Notes under the pieces: model-generated
Seen by the model: the letters and a program-made list of their open reading frames with translations, nothing else
The model's database searches: none
What the model was told of the DNA's origin: nothing
Part shown: positions 10,488 to 16,503 of the stretch, one piece after another
Layout: every line of letters begins with the position of its first letter
Position numbering within the stretch: position 1 is the first letter of the stretch
Assembly (NCBI GenBank): GCA_002869095.1
Contig: PKTO01000169.1
Location: 2,514-19,016, forward strand
Source of the DNA: Clostridiales bacterium
Lineage (GTDB): Bacteria > Bacillota > Clostridia > Peptostreptococcales > BM714
Direction: 5' to 3'
Length of the DNA: 16,503 nucleotides
Made by a program: the position numbers and the translations under genes

Positions 10488-10523
10488 GGCATATTATTCT
10501 TCATAATTGAAGAATAATATGCC
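10488..10523. promoter_or_regulatory. 16-bp perfect inverted repeat in the AbiE leader
   Basis: GGCATATTATTCTTCA (10488-10503), loop TAAT, TGAAGAATAATATGCC (10508-10523) is a perfect palindrome 24 nt before the abiEi GTG. On the plus strand no T tract follows, so it is not a normal terminator in that direction; read leftward it is followed by CTTTTTAA and could terminate. It may be an AbiEi operator, an RNA hairpin in the leader, or a boundary terminator. Confidence 0.85.
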
Positions 10524-10547
10524 GTAAATAAAAAAGAGGTGAGATAA

Positions 10548-11315
10548 GTGGATTTGTTGATTGAACTGGCAAAATATCCGGTTTTTAGAATCGATGATGT
10601 AAAGGAGTTTTCAGGTAATGAGAAGACAGCGTATACTCGGCTAAATCGTTTGATGAAAAGACACCTTGTTAGGAAGGTCAGAAAGAATATCTATTCCGTT
10701 GTTAATCCTGCAACAGGCCAGTTGGTAGCAACTCGCTATCAAATCGCTTGCGCAATAACTGACACTGCATATATCTCTCACCATAGCGCATTTGAATATT
10801 ATGGGTTGGCCAATCAAGTATTTTATGAAGTGTATGTTTCATCTGAAAAAAGATTTAATCACTTTGAATATGATCATTTAACTTACAAATACATTGCTTC
10901 AAGGATGAGCGAGGGTGTTGTTGAAGCGAAGAATACCACAGGGGTTAGAATAACCGATTTGGAACGGACAGTTGTTGACAACATAAGGGACTTCAATAAA
11001 ATAGGTGGGTTCGAGGAACTGCTGTACTGTCTTGAAGGTGTTAACTACTTGGATGAAAAGAAGCTTATAAAGTATCTTGATCTATATGGTACACAAGCCC
11101 TTTATCAACGGTCAGGATTTATACTTGAGCATTATCGGAAAGACCTACAGTTATCAAAGGAGTTCATAGAATATTGCAAAAGTAAAATTGGAAAAAGCAG
11201 ACGGTACCTTGTGAGTGAAGCAATGAACAACAGCTTTTATAATAACGAATGGGAAATGATGGTACCGAAAGGGATATTTGAAATAACGGATCCAGGGGGC
11301 GATAGACTTGTCTGA
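10548..11315 (+). CDS. abiEi: AbiEi-type antitoxin, winged-helix transcriptional repressor
   Basis: The 255-residue protein is the antitoxin of a type IV AbiE system. Residues 5-52 form the N-terminal winged helix-turn-helix (a helix, TAYTRLNRLMKRHLVRKVRK, then the wing NIYSVVNP). The following YISHHSAFEYYGL (75-87) is typical of AbiEi_4-type proteins, and ITDLERTVVDNI opens the C-terminal domain needed for antitoxicity. It starts at GTG (10548) with AGAGGTGAG about 5-9 nt upstream. Its last 8 nt overlap abiEii, so translation is coupled. In known systems AbiEi represses the operon and counteracts the toxin without forming a stable complex. The gene is much more AT-rich than guaA before it, which suggests recent acquisition. 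Confidence 0.9.
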   Translation: MDLLIELAKYPVFRIDDVKEFSGNEKTAYTRLNRLMKRHLVRKVRKNIYSVVNPATGQLVATRYQIACAITDTAYISHHSAFEYYGLANQVFYEVYVSSEKRFNHFEYDHLTYKYIASRMSEGVVEAKNTTGVRITDLERTVVDNIRDFNKIGGFEELLYCLEGVNYLDEKKLIKYLDLYGTQALYQRSGFILEHYRKDLQLSKEFIEYCKSKIGKSRRYLVSEAMNNSFYNNEWEMMVPKGIFEITDPGGDRLV

Positions 11316-12258
11316 TTACGATATTATCTATTTAGGGAAAAAAGCTCAAGAACTCGGATTTGTTAGAGATACGTTGGAAAAAGTAACGAGGCTAGCAGAT
11401 ATTCTGGAATATTTTAATACAAATCCAATTCTAAAAGATAGTTTAGCTCTGAAAGGTGGAACAGCAATCAATCTTACGATTTTTGATTTGCCACGTTTAT
11501 CTGTAGATATAGATCTGGATTATTCTATCACCAATAGTAGAGAAAAAATGCTTGAAAGTAGAGAGAACATCAATAAAATCATTGACCGCTATTTGCTATC
11601 CCAGGGTTATTCAAAAAATCCTAAAACAAAAAATCCTCATAGTTTAGACTCGTGGGTCTATGACTACATGGGGATTAGTGGGAATAAGGATAATATTAAG
11701 ATTGAAATCAATTATTCATTAAGGTCTCACGTTTTCGAAGTAGAAGAAAGGACGATTATAACTGAGCATTTTTCCAATACATATAAGGTAAAGTCTTTAT
11801 CTCCACTAGAAATATATGGAAGCAAGATGAATGCACTATTGAGTAGAGCTGCAGCTAGGGATTTATATGACATAAGAAATATGATTCACTATGATCTCTT
11901 TAATGAATCAGAAGAAGAGATGTTGAGAAAGTGTGTGATATTCTATGCAGCCATATCAGCGAGAGATAAACACAGTATAAACACTACTTTTGATGCCAAA
12001 GGGATTGATTTGATTACAAATAAAAAAATTAAGACAGATCTCTATCCTGTCATTAAAACAAAAAATGATTTCGAATTGATGCCAGCTAAGAAACTTGTTG
12101 AAGAATACATTTCTGACTTAATGATTTTGACAAAGGAAGAGATGGAGTTCTTGGACAGATTTGAAGGTGGAGAATATATTCCGGAACTTTTATTTGAGGA
12201 TAAGAAAATTATAGAACGAATTAAAAATCATCCAATGGCATTATGGAAAACAAGATAG
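11308..12258 (+). CDS. abiEii: AbiEii-type nucleotidyltransferase toxin
   Basis: The 316-residue protein has the DNA polymerase beta-like nucleotidyltransferase motifs of AbiEii/MenA toxins: KGGTA (49-53), the metal-binding D-x-D of VDIDLDY (Asp67, Asp69), IEIN (132-135) and the later K173 with RDLYD (184-188). All catalytic motifs look intact. AbiEii toxins cause reversible growth arrest and abort phage infection; related MenA enzymes add nucleotides to tRNA 3' ends, but the substrate here is unknown. It starts at TTG (11308), overlapping abiEi by 8 nt, behind a G-rich Shine-Dalgarno (GGGGGC). Low GC matches abiEi. A terminator follows at 12411-12442, with a short, unassigned stretch between. 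Confidence 0.93.
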   Translation: MSDYDIIYLGKKAQELGFVRDTLEKVTRLADILEYFNTNPILKDSLALKGGTAINLTIFDLPRLSVDIDLDYSITNSREKMLESRENINKIIDRYLLSQGYSKNPKTKNPHSLDSWVYDYMGISGNKDNIKIEINYSLRSHVFEVEERTIITEHFSNTYKVKSLSPLEIYGSKMNALLSRAAARDLYDIRNMIHYDLFNESEEEMLRKCVIFYAAISARDKHSINTTFDAKGIDLITNKKIKTDLYPVIKTKNDFELMPAKKLVEEYISDLMILTKEEMEFLDRFEGGEYIPELLFEDKKIIERIKNHPMALWKTR

Positions 12259-12329
12259 ACTTCAATTTGTTTGCAAAAGATTTACTGCTGTGGTACGAAA
12301 ATAATACGTGTTTGTTGTTAAATGTTTGA
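12243..12329 (+). pseudogene. Possible remnant with a MutY-like N-terminus (28 codons)
   Basis: An ORF overlapping the last 16 nt of abiEii reads MENKIDFNLFAKDLLLWYENN, then diverges and stops. The pattern F-x-x-D-L-L-x-W-Y-x-x-N resembles the start of A/G-specific adenine glycosylase MutY, where L-P-W-R should follow, but it does not. There is no clear ribosome-binding site. It may be a decayed gene end or a chance resemblance. Confidence 0.2.
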
Positions 12330-12341
12330 GAAGGGTGAATT

Positions 12342-12410
12342 TTGAAAACATTTGATATGATATTTGACGAAATTTCTCGAAAAATACTACCTGAAACGCA
12401 CATTACATAA
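12342..12410 (+). CDS. Possible 22-residue ORF between abiEii and the terminator
   Basis: A TTG-initiated ORF, starting MKTFDMIFDEISRK and ending with TAA directly before the terminator stem, follows AGGGTGA by about 4 nt. I recognise no family. It could be a small third product of the AbiE transcript or a fragment of a lost gene. Confidence 0.2.
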   Translation: MKTFDMIFDEISRKILPETHIT

Positions 12411-12446
12411 AAAATGCGACGATGATGCTATCGTCGCATTTTATTG
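12411..12446. terminator. Bidirectional terminator between AbiE and the convergent AIM24 gene
   Basis: AAAATGCGACGAT (12411-12423) pairs perfectly with ATCGTCGCATTTT (12430-12442) around a 6-nt loop. T runs flank it on both strands (TTTTATT rightward, TTTTTTATG leftward). It ends the AbiE transcript and the gene at 12464-13147. Confidence 0.92.
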
Positions 12447-12463
12447 GCAAAATTTTTAATAGT

Positions 12464-13147
12464 TTATTTTTTAGGTTCGGGGATGAAGGGAATGATGTTC
12501 TTTGCCAGGTTTTCCATGGGCATGGTCTGCAGCCATACCTTGCCCGGTCCTTTAAGGATTGCAAGGAAAAGGCCTTCGCCGCCGAAGAGGACATTCTTGA
12601 AGCCCTTAAGCATCTGTATGTCGTAGGACACGCTCGGCTCGAACATGGCTATGTGGCCGGTGTCGACTTTCAGGATTTCGCCAGGCGCAAGGTCGTAGGA
12701 CATGACGCTTCCGTCGAATTCCATGAAGGCGGTTCCGGGACCTGTTATCTTCTGCAGTATGAAGCCCTCTCCTCCGAACAATCCTGTGCCCAGCTTCTTG
12801 CGGAAGTGCATTTCAAGTTTCACGGATTTTTCCGCGCAAAGGAAGGCCTTCTTCTGGCAGATCAGGCTTTGTCCCGAGCCAAGCTCGAAGGGGTGTATTT
12901 CCCCCGGGAAAGATGACGGGAACGCAATCATGGCGGAATCCGTTTCGGATGTGTAGGTGGTCATGAAGAGAGACTCGCCAGAAAGCTTTCGGGCCAGTCC
13001 GCCGAAGAGACCTCCTTCCATGTTGGTGCTCATGTTGATGCCGTCAGTCATCCAGCCCATTCCGCCGGATTCGGTGAAGACGGATTCTCCACGATTCAGG
13101 TTCATGACCAGTACAGGCAGTTCCCCGCCCTTGAGTTCATAGTTCAT
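12464..13147 (-). CDS. AIM24 / TIGR00266 family protein
   Basis: The 227-residue protein belongs to the AIM24 (TIGR00266) beta-sandwich family, found across bacteria and named after a yeast mitochondrial protein; the molecular role is unknown. Internal repetition is visible: GLFGG at 46-50, GLFGGEGFILQKITGPG at 122-138 and VLFGGEGLFLAILKGPG at 186-202, as expected for stacked beta repeats. FTESGGMGWM (24-33) is another conserved element. There is no signal peptide or membrane helix. The ATG at 13147 has AAGGAGG at 7 nt; in-frame codons upstream lack support. It is a single-gene unit convergent with AbiE. Confidence 0.9.
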   Translation of the reverse strand: MNYELKGGELPVLVMNLNRGESVFTESGGMGWMTDGINMSTNMEGGLFGGLARKLSGESLFMTTYTSETDSAMIAFPSSFPGEIHPFELGSGQSLICQKKAFLCAEKSVKLEMHFRKKLGTGLFGGEGFILQKITGPGTAFMEFDGSVMSYDLAPGEILKVDTGHIAMFEPSVSYDIQMLKGFKNVLFGGEGLFLAILKGPGKVWLQTMPMENLAKNIIPFIPEPKK

Positions 13148-13199
13148 TTGATTTCCTCCTTGGAGTATGTATTTGCCCATATGCTGTGCATGTTTGTTA

Positions 13200-13227
13200 T
13201 TGACTATTGTAGCACACATTGAATAAT
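13200..13227 (+). promoter_or_regulatory. Possible rightward promoter of an orphan transcript
   Basis: TTGACT (13200-13205) and AATAAT (13222-13227) are 16 nt apart on the plus strand. No ORF follows, only the hairpin at 13277-13333 with T tract. It overlaps the leftward AIM24 promoter region. Confidence 0.3.
13206..13214 (-). promoter_or_regulatory. Extended -10 promoter of the AIM24-family gene
   Basis: Minus-strand TGCTACAAT (13214-13206) is an extended -10 (TG, one base, TACAAT). No good -35 is seen, which extended -10 promoters tolerate. The leader would be about 52 nt. Confidence 0.4.
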
Positions 13228-13276
13228 CACCGTGGCCCGGATCAAGCCGTTACTGGTCCTCACAACAGAATTTTTG

Positions 13277-13342
13277 AAAAACAGCTTCGCTTGCCCGTGT
13301 TTTTGTATGTTGCAGACAATCGAAGCTGTTTTTGTTTTGCCA
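13277..13342 (+). terminator. Long-loop hairpin with T tract, orphan terminator
   Basis: AAAAACAGCTTCG (13277-13289) and CGAAGCTGTTTTT (13321-13333) are perfectly complementary over 13 bp with a 31-nt loop, followed by GTTTT. No plus-strand gene lies immediately upstream, so it could end a small RNA starting near 13234 or catch read-through. Confidence 0.5.
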
Positions 13343-13407
13343 AAAGAGATTTTTGCGGAGCAAATGTATTTTGATATTTTTTGAATTTCAAAATTAAAAA
13401 TAAACTG

Positions 13408-13452
13408 TTTTCAGGAATTTTCAAGCTTTCTTCAAGGCGGCATGGTTAAAAT
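13408..13452 (+). promoter_or_regulatory. TTCA direct repeats and -10 upstream of the lipoprotein gene
   Basis: TTCA(A/G)G-type units occur at 13410, 13420 and 13431 (TTTTCAGG, TTTTCAAG, TTCTTCAAGG), so 10 and 11 bp apart, on one face of the helix. TAAAAT (13447-13452) is a candidate -10, with no standard -35. This layout is typical of activation by an OmpR/PhoB-family response regulator; which regulator is unknown. Confidence 0.4.
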
Positions 13453-13502
13453 ACATTTATGGTGAAGTTAATCGAACTTATATATTGTGGAAGGAGAAGA
13501 AC

Positions 13503-14060
13503 ATGAAAAGACTTGTTTTTATTGTGCTCAGCGTTTTGATTATAGTCAGTTTTGTAGGATGCGGCGCCGACAGTTCAAGCGCGCCCGAAGACGATTCAAA
13601 TTCCGGCAATCCCGAAAGTGTTGTTGCTGTTGAAGACGGAGAAACAGGCGATTCCGAAAGTGGGGATGATGTTACGCAAGATGTAGAAGAAGTGGAGAGC
13701 CCGGGAGAACCGGACGAACAGCCGGTAGCCATGGAGGATAGTCCGCAAGGTGGCGCGCAGCCTCCTGCAGATGGTCCGGTTGCGCCCGAGGATATGGGCG
13801 ACCGTCCGACAGACGAAGAAAGGCCGATTGCAGAAGACGGGTCTGAAATGCCCCGAGGCGGCCAAGACCGTCCGCAGGGGGGAGGCAGAGAGCAGCAAAT
13901 GATTGATATGGCTTCCGTCGCGGAAGAGCTTGGCGTAACGGAAGAAGCTCTTATTGAAGCATTGGGCGACCCCAGCCAGGGACCGCCGGACTTTGCGGTG
14001 GTTGCAGAGACACTTGGAATAACAGAAGAAGACTTGATGGAGGCAATGGGAATGCAGTAG
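13503..14060 (+). CDS. Acidic lipoprotein with duplicated C-terminal helical motif
   Basis: The 185-residue protein has a lipoprotein signal peptide: MKR, a hydrophobic core, then lipobox FVGC with Cys20 as the lipidation site, so it should be anchored outside the membrane. Residues 21-130 are a disordered, strongly acidic and Pro/Gly-rich linker. Two copies of one motif end the protein: VAEELGVTEEALIEALG (139-155) and VAETLGITEEDLMEAMG (167-183), period 28. I do not recognise a named family. The ATG at 13503 is favoured over GTG/ATG-like positions upstream by AAGGAG at 6 nt and by the signal peptide start. It stands alone, behind TTCA repeats that suggest response-regulator control. A cell-envelope role is inference. 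Confidence 0.85.
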   Translation: MKRLVFIVLSVLIIVSFVGCGADSSSAPEDDSNSGNPESVVAVEDGETGDSESGDDVTQDVEEVESPGEPDEQPVAMEDSPQGGAQPPADGPVAPEDMGDRPTDEERPIAEDGSEMPRGGQDRPQGGGREQQMIDMASVAEELGVTEEALIEALGDPSQGPPDFAVVAETLGITEEDLMEAMGMQ

Positions 14061-14115
14061 GAATTCAACTCTTGGCCATCAAAGAAAAAAGACACTTGCA
14101 ATCTGAAACGACAGG

Positions 14116-14153
14116 CCCGGCAAAAAAGCGTAAGAAAGCGTAGATTTGCCGGG
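14116..14153. terminator. Possible hairpin terminator between lipoprotein and LRR genes
   Basis: CCCGGCAAA (14116-14124) pairs with TTTGCCGGG (14145-14153), 9 bp around a 20-nt loop that contains a short repeat AAGCGTA. It lies 55 nt after the lipoprotein stop, between convergent genes. There is no proper T tract after the stem on either strand, so activity as a terminator is doubtful. Confidence 0.4.
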
Positions 14154-14258
14154 TCCGAGTTCAAAAGGGACAATTATTCAATTTGGATGAATCTCAAAGG
14201 CCGCGGCATTGGGACTGCTTGGTTGCGCTCCCATTGAAGGCTCGTATGTGATTCTGCC

Positions 14259-14759
14259 CTATGCTTTATGAAAATTAATTTCGCCGCAGTCCTCGAAGGC
14301 CTTGTCGCTGATGTCGGACAGGGAGGACGGAAGGTAGACATCGGTCAGAGCCGTGCATTCCTTGAATGCCCAAGCGCTGATTTTTGTCGTTCCTTCGTTT
14401 AAAAACACCTTTCTCAGCTTGTTCGACTGGAAGAATGTGAAGGGTATTATTGACTCCACGCTGCCGGGGATTTCGATTTCTTCTATGGATGTGCGGGTAA
14501 ATTCGTACTGCCACATGCTTCTCAGGTTTTGGGGCAGCTTGATTGACTTTAGGCCGGTGCAGCCGTCGAAAATGAAGCCTCCGATTTCGGTCACCGTGTC
14601 AGGCAGTTCGACCGACTCGATTTCGGCATGCCCCTTGAAAAGATCGTCGTGGAGTATGGTTATTACTATGTTTTTGGGGAATACGACATGTTTTTCACTT
14701 CCCTTGTATCCGTTTATGCAGTATGTCCCGTCAGGAACCATCTTGCTGTAGAAACCCAT
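14259..14759 (-). CDS. BspA-type leucine-rich repeat protein (LRR_5)
   Basis: The 166-residue protein has no signal peptide and consists mainly of BspA/LRR_5 repeats of about 22-23 residues: AEIESVELPDTVTEIGGFIF, CTGLKSIKLPQNLRSM, TSIEEIEIPGSVESIIPFTF, NKLRKVFLNEGTTKISAWAF and CTALTDVYLPSSLSDISDKAF. Such repeats form a solenoid for protein binding and are common in Clostridia and Treponema, usually on secreted proteins; this one looks cytoplasmic. AAAGGA is 8 nt before the ATG at 14759. It lies 75 nt after the XRE regulator on the same strand and may be co-transcribed. Partner unknown. Confidence 0.87.
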   Translation of the reverse strand: MGFYSKMVPDGTYCINGYKGSEKHVVFPKNIVITILHDDLFKGHAEIESVELPDTVTEIGGFIFDGCTGLKSIKLPQNLRSMWQYEFTRTSIEEIEIPGSVESIIPFTFFQSNKLRKVFLNEGTTKISAWAFKECTALTDVYLPSSLSDISDKAFEDCGEINFHKA

Positions 14760-14834
14760 AATATCAATCCTTTCTTGAAATTTCCCTTTCGCTGATCATG
14801 TTGGCATTTCCGTCCGAATCTTTGCGGCAAACAT

Positions 14835-15542
14835 TTATGTCACCGAAAACATGTTGAATATTTTCATGAGCCTTATGTCCTCTTTTGAGATTCGAAGCCT
14901 GTCAGTGAGGCTCCGGTTTTCTTCCAGCCTAACCTTGGAAAGAAGCATCTTGCAGGCAATCGGCATGAGGGGCCTGAATGAAACCCCCGACCCCAGACCC
15001 CACGTTGTGTCTGATTCTGAAAAGGGGGCAAGTATGTTTATGGTGAAGACCTCTATGGGTGTCGCCTGGTTTCTCAGGCTCATTCTTGTTATGGTGTCGT
15101 AGTGTTCCGTGTATCCCATGTAGGTGTTTTCGCATGAATGATAGTGTTCAAAGTCCTTTATGTTCATGTAGAGCATTGTTCTGCACCGGCCGTTTACAGC
15201 CTCGTCCAGCATGTCTATAACGCAGCGGACAAGCTGATTGTTGCGGCCGTCGAAATAGTAGGAATAGTATCTGCTTGAGTTGTCGAAGAAGGCTGACGGT
15301 TTCATGCCTGCTGATGAATCGAGCTTTTCGCTTTCGACGTGCAGCAATTGGACCACGCTAATGTTCAGCGCTTGGGAAACGGCGTACAGAGTAGGCACGT
15401 CCAGGGATATTTGGCCCTTCTCGTACTTGGAGACCGTAGCCTTGCTTTTGTGGACCAGAAGCCCCAGCTGTTCGATGGTCATTCCCTTGCCTTTTCTGAA
15501 ATCCCTGATTCTTGACCCTATGACCTTGTTTATATAATGCAT
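14835..15542 (-). CDS. XRE-family transcriptional regulator with unrecognised C-terminal domain
   Basis: The 235-residue protein has an N-terminal Cro/C1-type helix-turn-helix at about residues 8-65 (GSRIRDFRKGKGMTIEQLG, KSKATVSKYEKGQ, LYAVSQALNIS). Residues about 85-235 form a separate domain with SSRYYSYYFDGRNNQLVR, a Tyr/His-rich stretch near residues 120-140 and VFTINILAPFSES; I cannot name its family or ligand. I start at ATG 15542, which has GGGGTGG (15553-15547) 4 nt upstream; the ATG at 15563 has no ribosome-binding site. It is divergent from a MalY/PatB-type gene, and regulators in this arrangement often control the divergent lyase, as MalI and similar repressors do; this is inference. 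Confidence 0.85.
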   Translation of the reverse strand: MHYINKVIGSRIRDFRKGKGMTIEQLGLLVHKSKATVSKYEKGQISLDVPTLYAVSQALNISVVQLLHVESEKLDSSAGMKPSAFFDNSSRYYSYYFDGRNNQLVRCVIDMLDEAVNGRCRTMLYMNIKDFEHYHSCENTYMGYTEHYDTITRMSLRNQATPIEVFTINILAPFSESDTTWGLGSGVSFRPLMPIACKMLLSKVRLEENRSLTDRLRISKEDIRLMKIFNMFSVT

Positions 15543-15646
15543 TGAACCACCCCGTTGTTTCATAATATGATACTATTGCATGAAAAAAACAGTCTAAATC
15601 TGCCTATGCATTGATTTTATCAGATATTGTCGAAAATTTCTATTTT

Positions 15647-15696
15647 AAAGAGAATAACCGACAAATCAGTTTCGCGTGAGTCGATTTGTCCTCTTT
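15647..15696. promoter_or_regulatory. Interrupted inverted repeat between divergent regulator and lyase genes
   Basis: GACAAATC (15660-15667) and GATTTGTC (15683-15690) are inverted with a 15-nt spacer, flanked by AAAGAG (15647-15652) and CTCTTT (15691-15696). The right end overlaps the -35 of the lyase promoter, a good position for a repressor site. Binding by the adjacent XRE protein is inference. Confidence 0.4.
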
Positions 15697-15723
15697 GATT
15701 ATTTCGTATCATTGTGAAATAAT
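15695..15723 (+). promoter_or_regulatory. Promoter of the MalY/PatB-type gene
   Basis: TTGATT (15695-15700), 17 nt, AATAAT (15718-15723): a reasonable sigma-A promoter starting near 15730, about 25 nt before the ATG. Confidence 0.5.
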
Positions 15724-15754
15724 TGTAGCAACAAACAACAAGGGGAGGCGCAAT

Positions 15755-16503
15755 ATGAAATACGATTTTGACGAGGTTATTGAACGCAGGGGAACAAACG
15801 CAATGAACACGGACGGATTTCGGGACTACATATTCAACGCACCGGAGACCATGCAGTTCGAATTTGCCGACGACGAATTCATACGGATGTGGGTTGCCGA
15901 CATGGAATTTGCGACGCCAAAGGTGATTATTGATGCGGTTAAGGCCAGGCTTGACAAGCGTATTTTCGGCTACACCCAGGTTTTTGACAAGAACTACTAC
16001 AGGGTCTTTCACTAATGGACACAAAAAATGTACGGCTGGACTTTTCCGAAAGAGCAGCTGGTCACTTCGCCCGGAGTCATTCCGGCTCTATACGAACTCG
16101 TCGGGCATCTTTGCAAGCCGGACGAAAAGGTGCTTATTTTCACTCCGTCCTATGCCTTTTTCAAGCATGCCGCGGATTACAACAATGTGGAACTAGTCAC
16201 ATCGGACTTGAAAAACGACAACGGAGTGTACAAGATGGATTTTGACGACTTCGAGGCAAAGGCGAAGGACCCGAAAACTGTGCTTTGCATATTCTGCAAC
16301 CCCCACAATCCAACGGGAAGGGTATGGACAGAGGACGAGCTTAGTCGCGTGGGAGACATATGCCTTAAAAACGACTTGTGGGTGATATCGGATGAAATTC
16401 ATTGCGACCTGCTCCGAACCGGCAATAAGCACATACCTCTCGCAAAGGTTTTTCCCGACTCCGACCGCATAATAACAGCCATGGCTCCGAGCAAGACTTT
16501 CAA
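15755..16503 (+). pseudogene. MalY/PatB-type PLP-dependent C-S lyase, interrupted by in-frame TAA; 3' end beyond window
   Basis: GGGGAGG 7-8 nt upstream sets the ATG at 15755. The protein reads MKYDFDEVIERRGTNAMNTDG, then WVADMEFATP and YTQVFDKNYYRVFH before TAA at 16013-16015. The same frame continues without any stop to the window end with obvious family sequence: KMYGWTFPKEQLVTSPGVIP, then CNPHNPTGRVW, ISDEIHCDL and APSKTF, whose Lys is the PLP-binding residue. This is fold type I cystathionine beta-lyase/MalY-like, cleaving C-S bonds such as cystathionine to homocysteine, pyruvate and ammonia. With the stop the first 86 residues lack the PLP site. The TAA may be a true nonsense mutation, two compensating 1-nt errors (TTC ACT AAT TGG reads FTNW, a plausible original), or a sequencing artefact. 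The start of a full ~390-residue enzyme is present; the rest is outside. Confidence 0.85.

Larger units (their letters stand above)
13148..13502. other. 355-nt intergenic region between AIM24 gene and lipoprotein gene
   Basis: This divergent gap holds the leftward AIM24-gene promoter, a possible rightward orphan transcript ending at the 13277-13342 hairpin, and the TTCA-repeat promoter region of the lipoprotein gene. I see no protein-coding ORF in it. Confidence 0.55.

Noticed and set aside
12422..12916. 164-codon plus-strand ORF opposite the AIM24-family gene
   Set aside because: It starts inside the terminator hairpin, lacks a family match, and the minus-strand gene is well conserved.
13478..14173. 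231-codon serine-rich minus-strand ORF opposite the lipoprotein gene
   Set aside because: It mirrors the acidic codons of the lipoprotein. The plus-strand gene has a ribosome-binding site and a lipoprotein signal.
15567..15712. ATGATAC/GTATCAT pair flanking the XRE-lyase intergenic region as an operator
   Set aside because: Only 7 bp and over 130 nt apart in an AT-rich region; likely chance.
16013..16015. Programmed read-through or recoding at TAA in the lyase gene
   Set aside because: TAA is not used for selenocysteine or pyrrolysine, no downstream structure stands out, and mutation or sequence error is simpler.

Overview
The window looks like a chromosome segment of a low-to-mid GC Gram-positive bacterium of the class Clostridia, probably motile. 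The signs are a CIRCE-controlled groESL operon, strong AGGAGG ribosome-binding sites, a guanine riboswitch of the transcription-terminating type, a short FlhB-C-terminal-like protein next to a FliK-like protein, and clostridial-style GuaB/GuaA proteins. The species cannot be named from sequence alone.

Layout. 1-2069 (+): CIRCE operator, groES (TTG start) and groEL, followed by a degenerate repeat tract and a bidirectional hairpin terminator (about 2251-2290). 2303-5073 (-): a two-helix membrane protein with its own promoter, then, read leftward from about 5135, a tight three-gene run: FliK-like protein, FlhB C-terminal-like protein and macrodomain protein, preceded by a sigma-D-type (flagellar sigma factor) promoter candidate. 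5074-5518 has no long gene, only a possible 30-residue ORF. 5519-6994 (+): tandem-domain polyphosphate:AMP phosphotransferase. 7077-10370 (+): promoter, guanine riboswitch with readable terminator/antiterminator, guaB, guaA and a strong terminator, so the two enzymes that turn IMP into GMP are under guanine feedback. 10417-12442 (+): an AT-rich two-gene AbiE toxin-antitoxin cassette between terminators, with dyad elements in its promoter and leader. 12464-13147 (-): AIM24/TIGR00266 family protein. 13503-14060 (+): very acidic small lipoprotein with a duplicated C-terminal motif, behind TTCA repeats spaced 10-11 bp. 14259-15542 (-): XRE regulator with an unrecognised C-terminal domain, then a BspA-type leucine-rich-repeat protein. 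15755-window end (+): a MalY/PatB-type PLP C-S lyase, divergent from the regulator and interrupted by an in-frame TAA.

Most of the window is housekeeping (chaperonin, nucleotide metabolism) with accessory pieces between. The items most worth checking are the interrupted aminotransferase, the AbiE cassette with its 16-bp perfect palindrome, the complete guanine switch, the sigma-D-type promoter on a fliK-like/flhB-like/macrodomain operon, and the lipoprotein with its own regulatory repeats. I did not find a clearly new multi-gene system. All promoter, operator and small-ORF calls are pattern readings without experimental or search support.
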